From: Purshia tridentata
Lineage: Eukaryota; Streptophyta; Magnoliopsida; Rosales; Rosaceae
Reading direction: 5' to 3'
DNA: 64,000 nucleotides
NCBI GenBank assembly: GCA_003254885.1
Contig: QANT01001967.1
Location: forward strand, 1 to 64,000
Below the pieces are notes generated by a model that was not told where the DNA came from, did not search any database, and saw only the letters and a list, made by a program, of their open reading frames with translations. Made by a program: the position numbers and the translations under genes. Every line of letters begins with the position of its first letter. Position 1 is the stretch's first letter. This document shows, piece after piece, positions 41,783-53,924 of the stretch.

Positions 41783-44700
41783 ATGGCGCCATCGTCGTCT
41801 CCAACGTCGTCTCGCAGCTCTTCGCGATCGTCATCTTTATCGTCCTCCAACTTCTCGTCCCTCCCCGTCATGTCACTCCGCGATAAAATCGTCGAGAAAA
41901 TCATGGAAAATCGCGTCACTCTCATCGTCGGCGAGACCGGTTGCGGTACGTTTTTTACTCTTATACTCTACGGTTATACTGGTTTACTATCTATACTGTC
42001 TGAACCGTTTTGTACTGTTGTCTATAATGCGCTCTTTGGTTTCCGAGAAAAATGGAAGCAGAACTATGAAAATTAAAGTAATGTTCAGAAATCGATGCAT
42101 TTCTGATTTTTTTCTTCTATAGTGAAGTAACAAATGTCACCAATAGTCCTTTTACTCGCCGACTCTCACACTCTTTATCGCTTTATTTGTTCATATTACT
42201 GATCGCTGTCACCACACTCTCCTATGTTGTTGATGTTTATTTTCTTATTACTGTTTTTTTTTTTGGTTTAATCAAAGGGAAAAGCTCGCAAGTTCCGCAG
42301 TTTCTTCTGGAAGCGAATTTTAAGCCGATTCTATGTACCCAACCTAGGAGATTCGCAGTAGTGGCTGTTGCCAAAATGGTAGCTAAAGCTCGTAATTGTG
42401 AACTTGGTGGAGAGGTTGGGTATCACATAGGCCATTCAAAGCACTTATCACCAAGGTCTGTTGTTCTAATCATACATTTCAATTTTCTCTTCAGAGCGTG
42501 TGTTGCATCATTACCTTTGTGCCCATATCATTATTTTCTTTATTGTTTTCGCAGGTCAGCCATTGCCTTTAAAACTGCTGGAGTTTTATTGGATGAGATG
42601 CGAGACAAGGGTATGCATGCGCTTGATTACAAGGCCATTGTTCTTGATGAAGTGCATGAACGATCTGTGGAATCCGATCTTGTTCTTGTTTGTGTGAAGC
42701 AATTTCTGATGAGGAACAATAACTTGAGGTTGACACCTACCTGCCTTTCTCTTATATGGATGTCTGAACTTCTTCTACACATTAGGCTATTTTACATGGC
42801 TCTTTCTGCTTACATTCTATATGAACAGCACAATTATTTTGCATACTATTAAGTATAATTTTCTCGGGATCTGGTTACACGATCTAACAGATTTATGAAC
42901 TTTCAGGGTGGTTTTGATGTCTGCAACTGCTGATATTGCAAGATACAGGGATTACTTTAAGGATCTTGGCAGGGGTGAACGAGTGGAAGTGCTTGCAATC
43001 CCTAGCTCCAATCAGAAAACCATTTTTCAGAAAAGGGTTTCTTATCTTGAAGAGGCATTTACTTGTATTCTTTATTGGAATTTTGTTGTTTATTAACTCA
43101 TTTGATGTGTTCTTTTGCTTGCCTTGGTCATCTGAGTTGCTCTTATTGATGTTGAGCATGATGTTTCCCTCCAAATCTTATGACTATACAAGATAAGCAA
43201 GAGCGTAACTTAAGAATGTGTGTTTAAAGCAAATAATGAAAGTGAGTGGCCTTTAGTTAGTGTAATGGCGTGAGAATGCTGTCTACCAGATGATGGAGTT
43301 GGTATATAAAGTGTCTAGAAAGATTGTCCATATAATTTGTTTTAAAGAGATTTAGTAGGTAAGTATAGAAGAGTCTTAATAAAACAGAGGTATCAAAGAT
43401 GGAAAGCCAAAACTATTACTGGAATGATTTTTTCTTCAGTAAGTAGAGATGATGCCATCCTATCAGTCAAATATGCTTTGGAAGAATATCATGATACAGT
43501 TCATATGTAATTTATGTCAACTTCCAGAGACATCACCCTTCACTCACCAATGTGGCCTTGGATTAATGAAAAACTAAGTCAAAGGCCAATTTTAGAGTTT
43601 GCAATATCATATGATCTAATATATGGAAAATCATTTCATTTATGTAAATGATGATTTTGTTCTTCTTTCATAAACAGGTCAGTGAAATTCTCAACATCGA
43701 TTCAGAGTTGCTTTCTTTTAGATATTGCTCAGGTCCAAGTCCTTCAATGGCTAAAGCTGATATTAAGACTGAAGTGCACAAGCTTATTCATCATTTGGTG
43801 TTGCATATTCATGAGCATGAGCCAGACATAGAAAAGAGCATATTGATTTTTCTTCCAACATACTATGCACTGGAGCAGCAATGGTTCCTTCTGCAGGAAT
43901 TTAGTTCATCTTTTAAAGTTCACATTTTACATAGCAGCGTTGATACTGACCAAGCTCTCATGGCTATGAAGATTTGGAAATCCCATCGTAAAGTATGTTT
44001 GATAGCTTAACTGCATCATTACTTTTTTAATGTGGTTGTGTTGTCCTATGCTTATGTTGTTGATTCTAATGAATACAAGGGTAGTTTAATCCTAACACTT
44101 CACCTTTGTGAGACATTACTGTACCCCTCTAGCTGCAAATTGAGTTAGTTTGAGATATTTAGGATGTACATTACCCTCCCTCCCCCTTCCCTGTCTAGTT
44201 GATCTTTTGGCTATTATTTTTCTTTTCCTTGTCACACTCGTGCTTGTTTCTGAAAAGACTAATCTGCACAGGTGATACTGGCGACAAATATTGCGGAATC
44301 ATCAGTAACAATACCCAAGGTGGCCTATGTTATTGATTCATGCCGATCCTTGCAAGTTTTTTGGAACAGTTATGAGAAAAAGGAATCTGCAAAGCTTGTT
44401 TGGGTTTCCAAGTCTCAGGTATTCTGGGATCTTAGTTAGTGAATGAATAATTTTTATTGTCACTTGATTTCTTACTTTTGGTTTATACTGCAGGCTGAGC
44501 AGCGTAGAGGGAGAACTGGAAGAACTTGTGATGGCCAGATTTATCGGTTGGTTACTAGACCATTTTTCAACTTGCTTGACGATTTCGAGGGTCCCTCTAT
44601 ACAGAGGTTATCGTTGAGGCTGCAAGTGCTTCAGATTTGCTGTGCTGATTCTAAAGCCATTAATGATCCCAAGGGTATGATGTTTTCATTTCATTCATTC

Positions 44701-47700
44701 TTGTTTTTAGATTTTGATCATTTGTTTACTTTCACTGGAGTGATTCTTCAGTGACCAAGTTTGCAGTATTTTTTGTCTATTGATGGTAATTCTATTTAGA
44801 AGGTCAGAGGTCTTTTTTTTTTTTGGTTAAAAATAATGAATAAATGATACACTGGTTGCATTTTATATAAGCTATAATTGTTGGGAGCCTGTTTTTAAAT
44901 GGCACTGGAGTCAAAGATCAAGCAAGATGTGTTTCTAAACTTGATATGACAAGTTAAGTTGATATTCAGAATGTAGTCTATTGAGTATGTTCTCTTACCA
45001 TGAATTTATGAATTTTGTGTCTGCTCTAACGTATGGAGCTTTGTTGCCAGCCTTGTTGCAGAAGGCTCTAGATTCACCACCTCTTGAAGTTGTTGAAGAT
45101 GCATTGAATTTGCTTGTTCACATGCAAGCATTGGAAAAAACATCTCCAAGGGGTCGGTACGAGCCTACATTTTATGGGCGACTGCTTGCCAGTTTCTCAT
45201 TGTCTTTTGATGCTTCTGTGCTTGTACTCAAGTTTGGAGACATTGGAATGCTGCGTGAAGGCATTCTGCTAGGCATAATAATGGATACACAACCTCTACC
45301 TATTCTTCGTCCTTTTGGAGATGAAATTTTGGTAATAACTGTTAAAAGGATGAATTCTGTAGTTTATGAATGTCCTTGATTGCCTCAGAATTGACCTCTG
45401 ATTTAGTTATATCTACAATTCAGTGTACAGAATATGCTGACAGTTACTTTTGTGGAGATGATAACAATACTGGCCTAAATGGTAGGAAGGAGATAAAATT
45501 TATGGCAAACCTGTGCGCATTTCAATTTTGGCAACGTGTTTTCAAGGTAAGTAGTGTGCATACACTTTTGTTAAGCTGTAGGTACATGTGTGCATTTGTA
45601 AAGCATTGGCAGTAGATATTATTTTATGAATAAACATTTTGCTTTTCCCTGAAGGATAAGCACCGTGTTGAGCGTTTGAAGCAACTTCTTAAGTTTGATG
45701 AGATGAAAGCTACTACATTACAGCTTCCCAAAATTGAAGAATGGTGCTCTTTCCATAATCTTGTGCAGTCATCACTAAATCATGTCTCTGAAATATGTAT
45801 GTAGTACATTGTCATTATATCAGCATACTATATTATCTTATGAACAATCCTTTGCTGTCATTACTCATTACTAGATTAGTCTTGAATTTTCATGGTTCCT
45901 CAATGCTAGTAGAGTAGCATTAACTATTTCAAGTATCTTGCTTTCTAGATGAAGATATACTAGATTCAGTTCACCGGTTTCGGCCCAAATTTTTGTCTAC
46001 ATCTGATGGCCTACCATCCTACTATGATCCTTATGAATTTGAGCATACGTGCCTTCTTGCATGTCAACAACCAAATGGGGATGCAGATGCTCTTGCTACG
46101 GACGATAAGCACCTTGAGCCATCGGGTGAAACAATGAAATGTACTGCTGTGCCTTTTGTTGGTTCAAGCCACTTCCGAAAGAATGATGTGGCTAAAAATT
46201 TGGCGACCACAATCAAACAGGTGCTCTCATCTGCATAATTTGTGTGCATTTTTCTTGGCATAAAAATTGCTCATTCCTTTACTTCACATGTTTACAGATA
46301 AGAGCTCAGCATACAGAAGATGTATCTAGTAATCAGGATTTAAATGTTGATGATGGTGATCGTGTCAATGAAGAGGCTCCTATTTGTGTATATTTTGTGT
46401 ATGGATCCTGCAACAGGGGCAGTCAATGTTTGTTTTCTCATTCACATAAAGCAAAGAAACCCCCATGCAAATTTTTCTATTCTCTCCAGGTATCTCACTT
46501 GCACAGCTTAGTCAATTCTATGTGGCCTCTTAAGATGTCTGCATATCTTACCCATTGGCAATATATTTTTATTGTATGGTTTCAACACAAATTTGTTAAA
46601 GATTTTTGGATGATAATTCCTGTTATTGTACCATGCACTCTCTGTTCCAAGATTAGGCAAATTTAAAAGTGGGATTATGGAGAAATTTGTATAGAAAATG
46701 GCTTGTTAAGGTTTATCTCTCGTTGAAATTCTGGGATGTTAATTGTTACTGTGATGCATAAGTGCACACTTATGGTTTGTACAAAGTCTTTTGTAATCAA
46801 TCACCGTATAGATTAATATCTTCTGTTTTATGATACTAGGAGTCTTTGTAGAAGTAGCATAATTATGTATCAACATATCTGCTTTAGAGGTCTTGCACTT
46901 TGTTGAACTTCTGTATGAAATGGAAATTTATTGGTAATGATACTCTGGGTTTATACTTTGTATTAGCTTTTTATGAAAGTACTCTATACTTAACTGTACA
47001 TATGAATTCTGGACCAAAATGCCTTTAGTTGAAGTCTGTTTTCCTCACTTGTTAGTTGTTAAGCATTGGTGGGGCTGGCTGTATGAAATGTTGTGTTCTG
47101 CGGGGTAATATTCTTTGAGAAATATTTGGATTGAATATCACGATTACTGCTTAGTTTGATGCTTTACTTGTGGTGTAATATCTGTTTTTTTTTTTTTNTT
47201 TTTTTTTTTTTTTCAATAATTACAGGGTTGTCGATATGGAGAGTCATGCTTCTTTTCTCATGATGAGAGTCCATCACTAGCTTCATCTAGCTCAACTTTT
47301 TGCCTGCCAGAAGATGATGAAGCCGAAGCTACATCCCTTGTACAATTGTTTCCCACTTCAGATGGATGCCTTCTTTTAATGGATGACACTGATCTACATT
47401 TTTCCTCAAAATTAGCCAACCATTATGACCCATCCAAAATCATTTCCACTACTAGTTTGTCAGACACATCCATATTTGACTCATCGCTGACAGGTGTCAA
47501 AATTTTGTGGGGGCTTCATCACCCATATCAGACCATCATTTCCAAAGAAGGGGAGAACCAAATCCCATGGAATGAAGTTAAGTGTGTGCTATGGTTTCCT
47601 AACGTCAGTAGTTATAGTGACAATTTGGATAGACAGAAACTTCTTGTGCAGAATTTCTTTGAGTATCTTGCCATCCGAATGTTGGCTGATGTATTGTGTG

Positions 47701-48313
47701 AAGTCCGAGTTATTCTCACTATGAACAATATCAGGTTTTCACAGCTACAGGTAATAATTAACACCATAAGGTATTTACATCCTGCTTTTTTGCTGCTAAA
47801 TTTCTTGGGATATTTAAAGAGATGATGAAAAAGACTTTCAATAACTAAAATCTCTTTTATTTGTTTACAGCGAAGTCATATTTGGCACATGCACTCACAT
47901 GTTTCTTTTACTTTCGAAAACACACCGCTTGTTATTTGCAGTGTCAACTTGCTTTCTGAATTCTGAGACGTTTAATAAACATGTAATAACATGTAGGAGG
48001 ATGATGGCTTGGTCTATAATTTAGAATCATAATGATGGTTGTGGTGGTGGTCTCATGTTGTAAAGCATTTTATTATTTATCGTTTCAGGTGGAAAAGTTG
48101 GGTAGGGATAGCTTTTTCTTCCTTACAGAGTCATATCCATTTGATGAAAGCAGCTTTGGGGAGTTGCCAGACACAGTCAGCACAAAGAAGCCGATGATGG
48201 TATCAAGGCCCATTTCTTATGTTTTTGACCTGCAACCACCCACAGACATTCAGTTTGGTGATTATGCAGCCGAGCTTCACAATTCTCTTCGCAGTATCCA
48301 GAAAAATACGTAA
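41783..48313 (+). CDS. DExH-box helicase with two CCCH zinc fingers (At2g47680/C3H31-like)
   Basis: Fourteen exons: 41783-41945, 42278-42455, 42555-42728, 42907-43054, 43678-43992, 44272-44418, 44494-44674, 45051-45331, 45424-45546, 45655-45796, 45949-46220, 46298-46489, 47226-47750 and 48089-48313. They give about 1021 residues, near the Arabidopsis protein I recall (about 1015). A Ser-rich N-terminus precedes a DEAH/RHA core: motif I GETGCGKSS (about 50), motif Ia TQPRR, DEVH (145-148), SAT (about 177) and motif VI QRRGRTGR (378-385), then a helicase-associated region. Two CCCH fingers follow: C-x7-C-x5-C-x3-H from about 738 and C-x8-C-x5-C-x3-H from about 765. It should act on RNA; no precise role is known to me. 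The intron after exon 4 appears to use a GC donor. All phases agree. Confidence 0.9.
47182..47213 (+). other. Poly-T tract with one undetermined base in helicase intron 12
   Basis: A T run of about 30 bases contains a single N at about 47200 and lies just before the acceptor of exon 13. The N probably marks an unresolved homopolymer or a joined gap, so the tract length is unreliable. It could also serve as the intron's polypyrimidine tract. Confidence 0.85.
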
Positions 48314-49021
48314 ACGAAAAAAGGTATTTCCTCGGACGTGTGCATAAGCTTACCAGTTGCTAAAATGTGGGAATCGGACTTTAGATTTAATCTTTTGTAA
48401 AGTCATGTAATATTGTTACTGCGGTACAATGAACTTCTTAAGGCTTTTTTTTTGCCAGACAATGATCTTTAAGGGTTAGAAGGGAAATTTACGTAGGTAC
48501 TATGATGTTTTTACGTTTTCTTTTTTGCACGAGTTTTCTTACCTTAACTCTTTGGGATTTTTTTTTATAAGTTCATTTGATCACTTTTACTGTTTATTAA
48601 GCCCAAATACGGAAGTCAATTACTTTGTCGGCCCACTTTTTAAAATGATCAAAAACATGAAAAAAAAAGCCATTAAAAAGAAATAAAATTACAACATTGC
48701 CACTGGTTATTCTATGCCAGCCTACGTTGTCATTTCATGTTCCTCTCATTATTTTATTAATAAGTTTTGACAACTCTCATTTCATGTTCCTTTAATGATT
48801 TTATTAATAAGTTCTGACAACTTACTACATACTCTACTGTGTCTTTTCTTGTACATTTTATTATTTTATTATTTTATTATTTTATTATTGAACTATTATA
48901 ACTTGTGTGTTGTTTGGTTTTAGATTATTGAACTAAATTTATACAAAAAAAAAAAAATTACATTCAAAATTGTACAGTGAAAAAAACACAAAATCAATTG
49001 CCATTTACATACAATGGTAGT
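48314..49021. other. 3' region of the helicase gene and AT-rich spacer
   Basis: No gene is seen. It contains the probable helicase 3' UTR, the 47-bp tandem repeat and an ATTTTATT-type microsatellite near 48858-48892. Confidence 0.5.
48730..48824. repeat. 47-bp tandem duplication
   Basis: TCATTTCATGTTCCT at 48730 recurs at 48777, and both copies continue through TTTTATTAATAAGTT and TGACAACT, with about four substitutions. Confidence 0.88.
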
Positions 49022-49510
49022 AACATTTTATTTTTACTATATGTAGTAACAACTCTAACCCTATTTATATATTGTTACTAACAACCATAGTACCACTTAC
49101 ATTGTTACTGAAAACTATAGCCCCTTACATATTGTTACCAACAAGCAGTAACAATCATAGTCAAATTTACATATTGTTATTGCTTGTCAATAGTAACAAT
49201 CATAGTCTCATTTACATATTGTTACTGCGTGTCAGTAACAAGTATAACCCTACTTTTGTTACTGACAAGTAGTAACAACTATAGCCACATTTACATATTG
49301 TTACCAATTGTCAGTAATAATTATAGCTTCACTTATATATTGTTACTGACAAGTAGTAACAACTATAGCCACACTTAAATATTGTTACTGATTGTCAATG
49401 ACAATCATAGCTCTACTTACATATTGTTACTGATAAGCAATAACAACTATAGCCCCACTTATAAATTGCTACTGACAAACATAACAATCATAACTTCACT
49501 TATATATTGG
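49022..49510. repeat. Degenerate minisatellite with hairpin-forming units
   Basis: About ten to eleven units of roughly 35-50 bases alternate a TTACATATTGTTACTG block with a AGTAACAACTATAGCC block. Within a unit, TTGTTACT and AGTAACAA are inverted repeats separated by about seven bases, so each unit can fold as a small hairpin (clearest near 49255-49280 and 49340-49365). Units have diverged by point changes and indels. No open reading frame is conserved across units. Confidence 0.88.
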
Positions 49511-50543
49511 TTATAAAATAAAATGACAAATTCTATTAACATAAATAAGATGCATACATGCAGATCGCATGCCTTGGTTCCTTCATCAGGTGAACCAAAC
49601 TATAAACTTGAGAAAAAATCATGTAATTATTCATTTTATTCCATGCAACTGTGCATATATATATATATATATATGTGAATGCAAAGCTTGGAATTTTGTT
49701 AAATTAATTTACAGTAGCTAGCATAGCTCGCATATTAATATGGCTCATCATACATCATATTTAATTATATGCGCAAAGACAGAGAACATATATGCACACA
49801 AGCAAATTCCCAACAATATACTATTTAAAAAAATATATAATTCCTTTATGTAATTTAAACAAAATACATAATGAAAAAAATATAGTTGCTCCAGTGTTTT
49901 CCCAGAAGAAGAAATTTTTTTGAGGATTGCTTCAAGGGAACGAGCCAAATGGAGCTGATCAAATCCATAAACCAAGCAAATCTAATAAAAAGGATTAAGA
50001 CTTCAAAAACAAAACAAAGCAAAAAGCAATATCAAAACCACCAATCAAATTAGATGGTACTGTATAACACTAATGATTATGAATTTGTGATCGACGTCCA
50101 ACAAATAATTACACATCAAAAGAAAAGTTTTCTGTAAATAAAATACTTGTATGCAGGTTTGAAAACAAATTCAAGCAAACCCAGAATCAAAATTCTAAAA
50201 ATAAATTTGAAAAATAATTCTCAAACAACGACAGAAAAAACCCAAATGCAATTTATACAAAAAAATTAAAACAGATCTAATCAATAAAGTAGAAGAAAAA
50301 CAAAACCCAGATGATCAATTCCCTATATCAGTGTAAATCACTCAACTATGAGCACCAATCTAGTGGCACATATAAAGCAAACACTCAATTTCCCACACCC
50401 AGCTTGGTTTCCAGTTCTAAAGGGTCTTTTTTGACTTGGAATTGTCATTGCTGATCCTTTCCTATGTAACAAAACACATAGGTACAAATCGTTATAGAAA
50501 AACCAATTATTATTGAAATTTGAATTAATCAGCCTAGAAGAAC
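49511..50543. other. AT-rich spacer around the response-regulator fragment
   Basis: I see no supportable gene. A TA run lies at about 49657-49674. I looked on the minus strand for later exons of a type-A response regulator (phosphoacceptor TDY.MPG.TG block, KP block) and found none. Confidence 0.5.
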
Positions 50544-50646
50544 CTTTGTAAGAGGAAATTCTGAGCAAACATTCAATGACCTTGCGATCGACGAGGCTAT
50601 CATCGACAGCCAGCACGTGAGCCTCTTCAAAGTTGGACGACGGCAA
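50544..50646 (-). pseudogene. Orphan first exon of a type-A response regulator (ARR-like)
   Basis: The minus strand encodes MPSSNFEEAHVLAVDDSLVD... through RISSYK, a typical type-A ARR first exon. It includes the acidic pair Asp15-Asp16 of the receiver domain and ends in the family's phase-1 junction (AAA G, then GT at 50543). A GA-rich leader as in real ARR genes precedes it (about 50650-50760). Downstream I find no exon with the phosphoacceptor Asp or the conserved Lys. Reading on from the next possible acceptor (about 50462) gives only a short tail, followed by a stop. Without the rest of the receiver it cannot take part in phosphorelay. It is probably a truncated duplicate of a cytokinin-response gene elsewhere, though a distant or rearranged remainder is not excluded. 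Confidence 0.8.
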
Positions 50647-53600
50647 AAGGTCGAAGAGAGAGAGATTAGAGAGAGACAGAGACAGACGTCAGATAGAGAG
50701 TGAGGTCAGAGAGAGAGAACAGAGACAGAAACGAGACAGAGAGATAAAAGTGACTGTAAATAAGTGATAGAGATAAGAAAGTGTTTCAAATAGGGAAGGG
50801 CATAATAGGAAATAAAAAATAAAACCTAACTAATAAAATCAAGAAGTGGACCGCGGAAAATAAATGTGGGCCGGAAGCTAATCTAGTGGACTCGTTAGGT
50901 AGCAAATTAAGAAGGTGGGTTTTATAGGAAGGTAGAAGCCCAACGTGGATATATCAATAATTATCTGTTATTATATCTACCCCAACTAAAATATGAGGGA
51001 TTAATATTAATCCCAAAATATAACATATATATATATATATATATTCCTACAAATAGCTTAGTTGTAGGACTCCACTTGCAGCCCTTGAATCTCATTTAAT
51101 GAGCATCCAATGGTTGTGGTTATTTCAAGGCTAACCAAGCACAAAATTCCTTAACCCAACCCCAATAACCCAACCCCCTGCTTCACCCATGAACAACCCA
51201 ACCCTCCTCCATTGAAGCTCTCGTGAACAACCCAGCTCCTTCCCATCTCAGAACCCATCTTGTATTCGAATCCCAACCCCAGAACCCCAACCAGATCGCG
51301 AAGAGGAAGACGACCTCGCGCCATCACCCAAACCCTATATATATATATATATATATGTATACTAATATGCAGGTAATTGACAGAATGAATATAATTGATC
51401 TTAGTAAATTGCCACCATATCTAGGCTAGCTAGGTGGAATAATTATGATAATAATATAATTAGAATATATTAGTCTACCACCATAATTGGCCGAACACTT
51501 GTCAGATCGAATCCCATTTTCATCTTTATATTTTGTAATTATATATGAGATGAAGAAGGCATGAAGCAAGTGGTCCAAATGAAACAAGGAGGATCCATGT
51601 TCTTGTTTGATGAGGGGGGTGACATGCATGCATATACTATTAAAGGTGAAAATGAAAGTGAAAGAAAGCTACAAAGGAATTAACGTTTGATGAAAATGAA
51701 AATCACAATTGCATGGTCATAATTAATTGGGTTTGAAGAAGGAGGACAGTCACAAGTCACAAAATTGTCATATATAGCCAGGGCCTTATCCACATTGAGA
51801 CATTGAGTCGTTGTTGAAGATAAGCTATCAAATTTGGTCACTCGATCAATAATGCAACTCGATCACAAACATGTAGATATATATAGTTGATATATGATAC
51901 CATCTAAAATTTCTTTATAGTTGAAATTACATACACCACGTTCCCATGTATAATATTGATACATCATCAATCACATGGCACAAGCTTGCCAGATTGATTA
52001 ATACTTGCATTATACCAATAGTAAAGTAGTAATTACAATAACCCGAATTGTCTAAACATCATTATCAGTTGTTAATTACTTACCACGTCTCTCAAAAGTT
52101 TGATTTTGACAGGTAAAGACACAGATGGAGGGCATGCCAAATTGGCAATTCCATCAGTCCAACCAATAATTTTATGGAAAAATTTGGTCATCAAACTTGT
52201 TACTTGTTGCAGCAAATTAGCATTTAATAGCCATTAAAAGCACTAATGACTCATGAGTCATGACATGAGCTACAAACCGGCCGGCCCAGGCCCAACCCAA
52301 GGTTGAAATTTTGGTTCTATTAATTAATTAATGTTCATAAATGGGGACGTCTGATATGATCATAATTAAGCGTGCAACCACATTAAATTGTAGAATAATT
52401 TTCTTATCCATTAATATTTTAACTTGTTGGTCGAATAAGTTAAAAGGTGGAGTGGGCTAGTAGGCAGTCTCAGGTTGATGGGTTCATGAATTCAAAGATA
52501 AGCGGTTTTACATCATTTTCATTCTTCTAATATATTAACTATACTAATTAGGTTTTTCATTAAAAAATGCATTATCGATGTTTTTACATTGGCATTATCG
52601 AAACTCGAAAGGTATTGCATGTATTGGAATAATATGTATGCACATTCAGACATTCAGCCATTCTACATTTTCCATACACTAATTGGGTTATATATATATA
52701 CACATGAATTCATCAAGAAATTCAAAACAAGCCACTCACGCATCTCCTGATCTGAGCCCCTCCACGCGTCGCTTCACTCCATGCCTTACATATTTTGATC
52801 AGTCCCTTTCGTGTTGAATTATATTGACCCCTAATTATTTACAAATTAACTATATTATATACATTTGTATTCCAAAGTCGAAACGAAGACTACATGCATG
52901 TGGCCGACCCCAAAATTATATATATATATATATATATGTATTTCCAGAAACCCAAACCCACCAGTCTTGGCAATTGCTTTTAATCACTGTCCTCCTTCAC
53001 CTTGTGGAATGTTAGATATCTCTTCTACAACAGACAAAAGACAGGTGACTAGCTCGCTCAAACTCTACCACATCTTAAATTAACACTCTAATTAATAAGT
53101 CCTCTCTTTTTGCCAGTTTTTAATTTATTAATTTTGGTTGGTTGGTATGTCGTTTTCTTGCCCATATTATCATATATTTTATTAATACTCATAGTTAGTC
53201 AAATGATACACATTCAATAGCCCATTCAGGGCTAGGGCTTTATAATTGGTGCAGCCCATTCCATAGCCCACTGGACCCAATGTAACACTCCTTTGCTTTC
53301 TTTTATTTTGTCCCCCAGCACCAGCTATTAGTGTTAACAATTTTAAATCAATGTTCTGAAAATATTAACGGCAGGAAAAAAAAAGAGCGTAATTTAAAGC
53401 TAAATCTGTTAAGAAACATAAGTACCAAAAGAAAATTACAAAAAATTTAATGATATGAGTTAAGAGCTTGTCACCATCAGCTAAGAAGCCGAGTAACTTA
53501 ATCTAGAAAATAACAAAATGCATATCAGCATATGATTGCTACCTTAATTTATTCTATTATTGTAATATAAAAAACTGTAGCTGTGTTCCGAATACAAGAC

Positions 53601-53924
53601 GGTAGTCTCTTTGGTACCCCCATCAAAAATTCATATATAGTAATTAGTGTGAAAAGATTCACCACCAAAATTTTTCCCAACTAGTCAGCAGCCATATTTT
53701 TCTATTTAGCATAATGAAAAGTCAAAATTAGTTCAGCTCAAAAACGAAATTCAACAATCTAAAAAGCTTTTTGGGCCAATGGTGCCTATTAAATGGTGGC
53801 TCCATTTACATTTGGGAGCTGATTAAGTGAGATCATGAAAGATCTGGTCTAAAATCTATACCAAACGAGAGGAGCCAAGTCTCTCAAACTATGCACAACA
53901 AGGGCAGGGTTAGCAATGAACAGA
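50647..53924. other. 3.3-kb gene-poor intergenic region
   Basis: I found no supportable gene. It contains GA-rich DNA next to the ARR fragment, TA microsatellites at about 51020-51044, 51331-51356 and 52917-52937, and Pro/Asn-coding low-complexity sequence near 51150-51310 built from CCCAACCC phrases. The last kilobase is AT-rich and includes the 3' UTR of CPL4. Confidence 0.5.

Noticed and set aside
49022-49510. CRISPR-like array
   Set aside because: Regular repeats without distinct spacers, in a eukaryotic nuclear context with no cas genes; it is a minisatellite.
49748-49975. 75-residue minus-strand frame downstream of the ARR exon
   Set aside because: Checked as a possible later exon of the response regulator, but it lacks the phosphoacceptor, Thr and Lys motifs.
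51223-51429. 68-residue frame ending in an Ile-Tyr repeat
   Set aside because: The tail is a translated TA microsatellite and the rest is low-complexity; no homology recognised.
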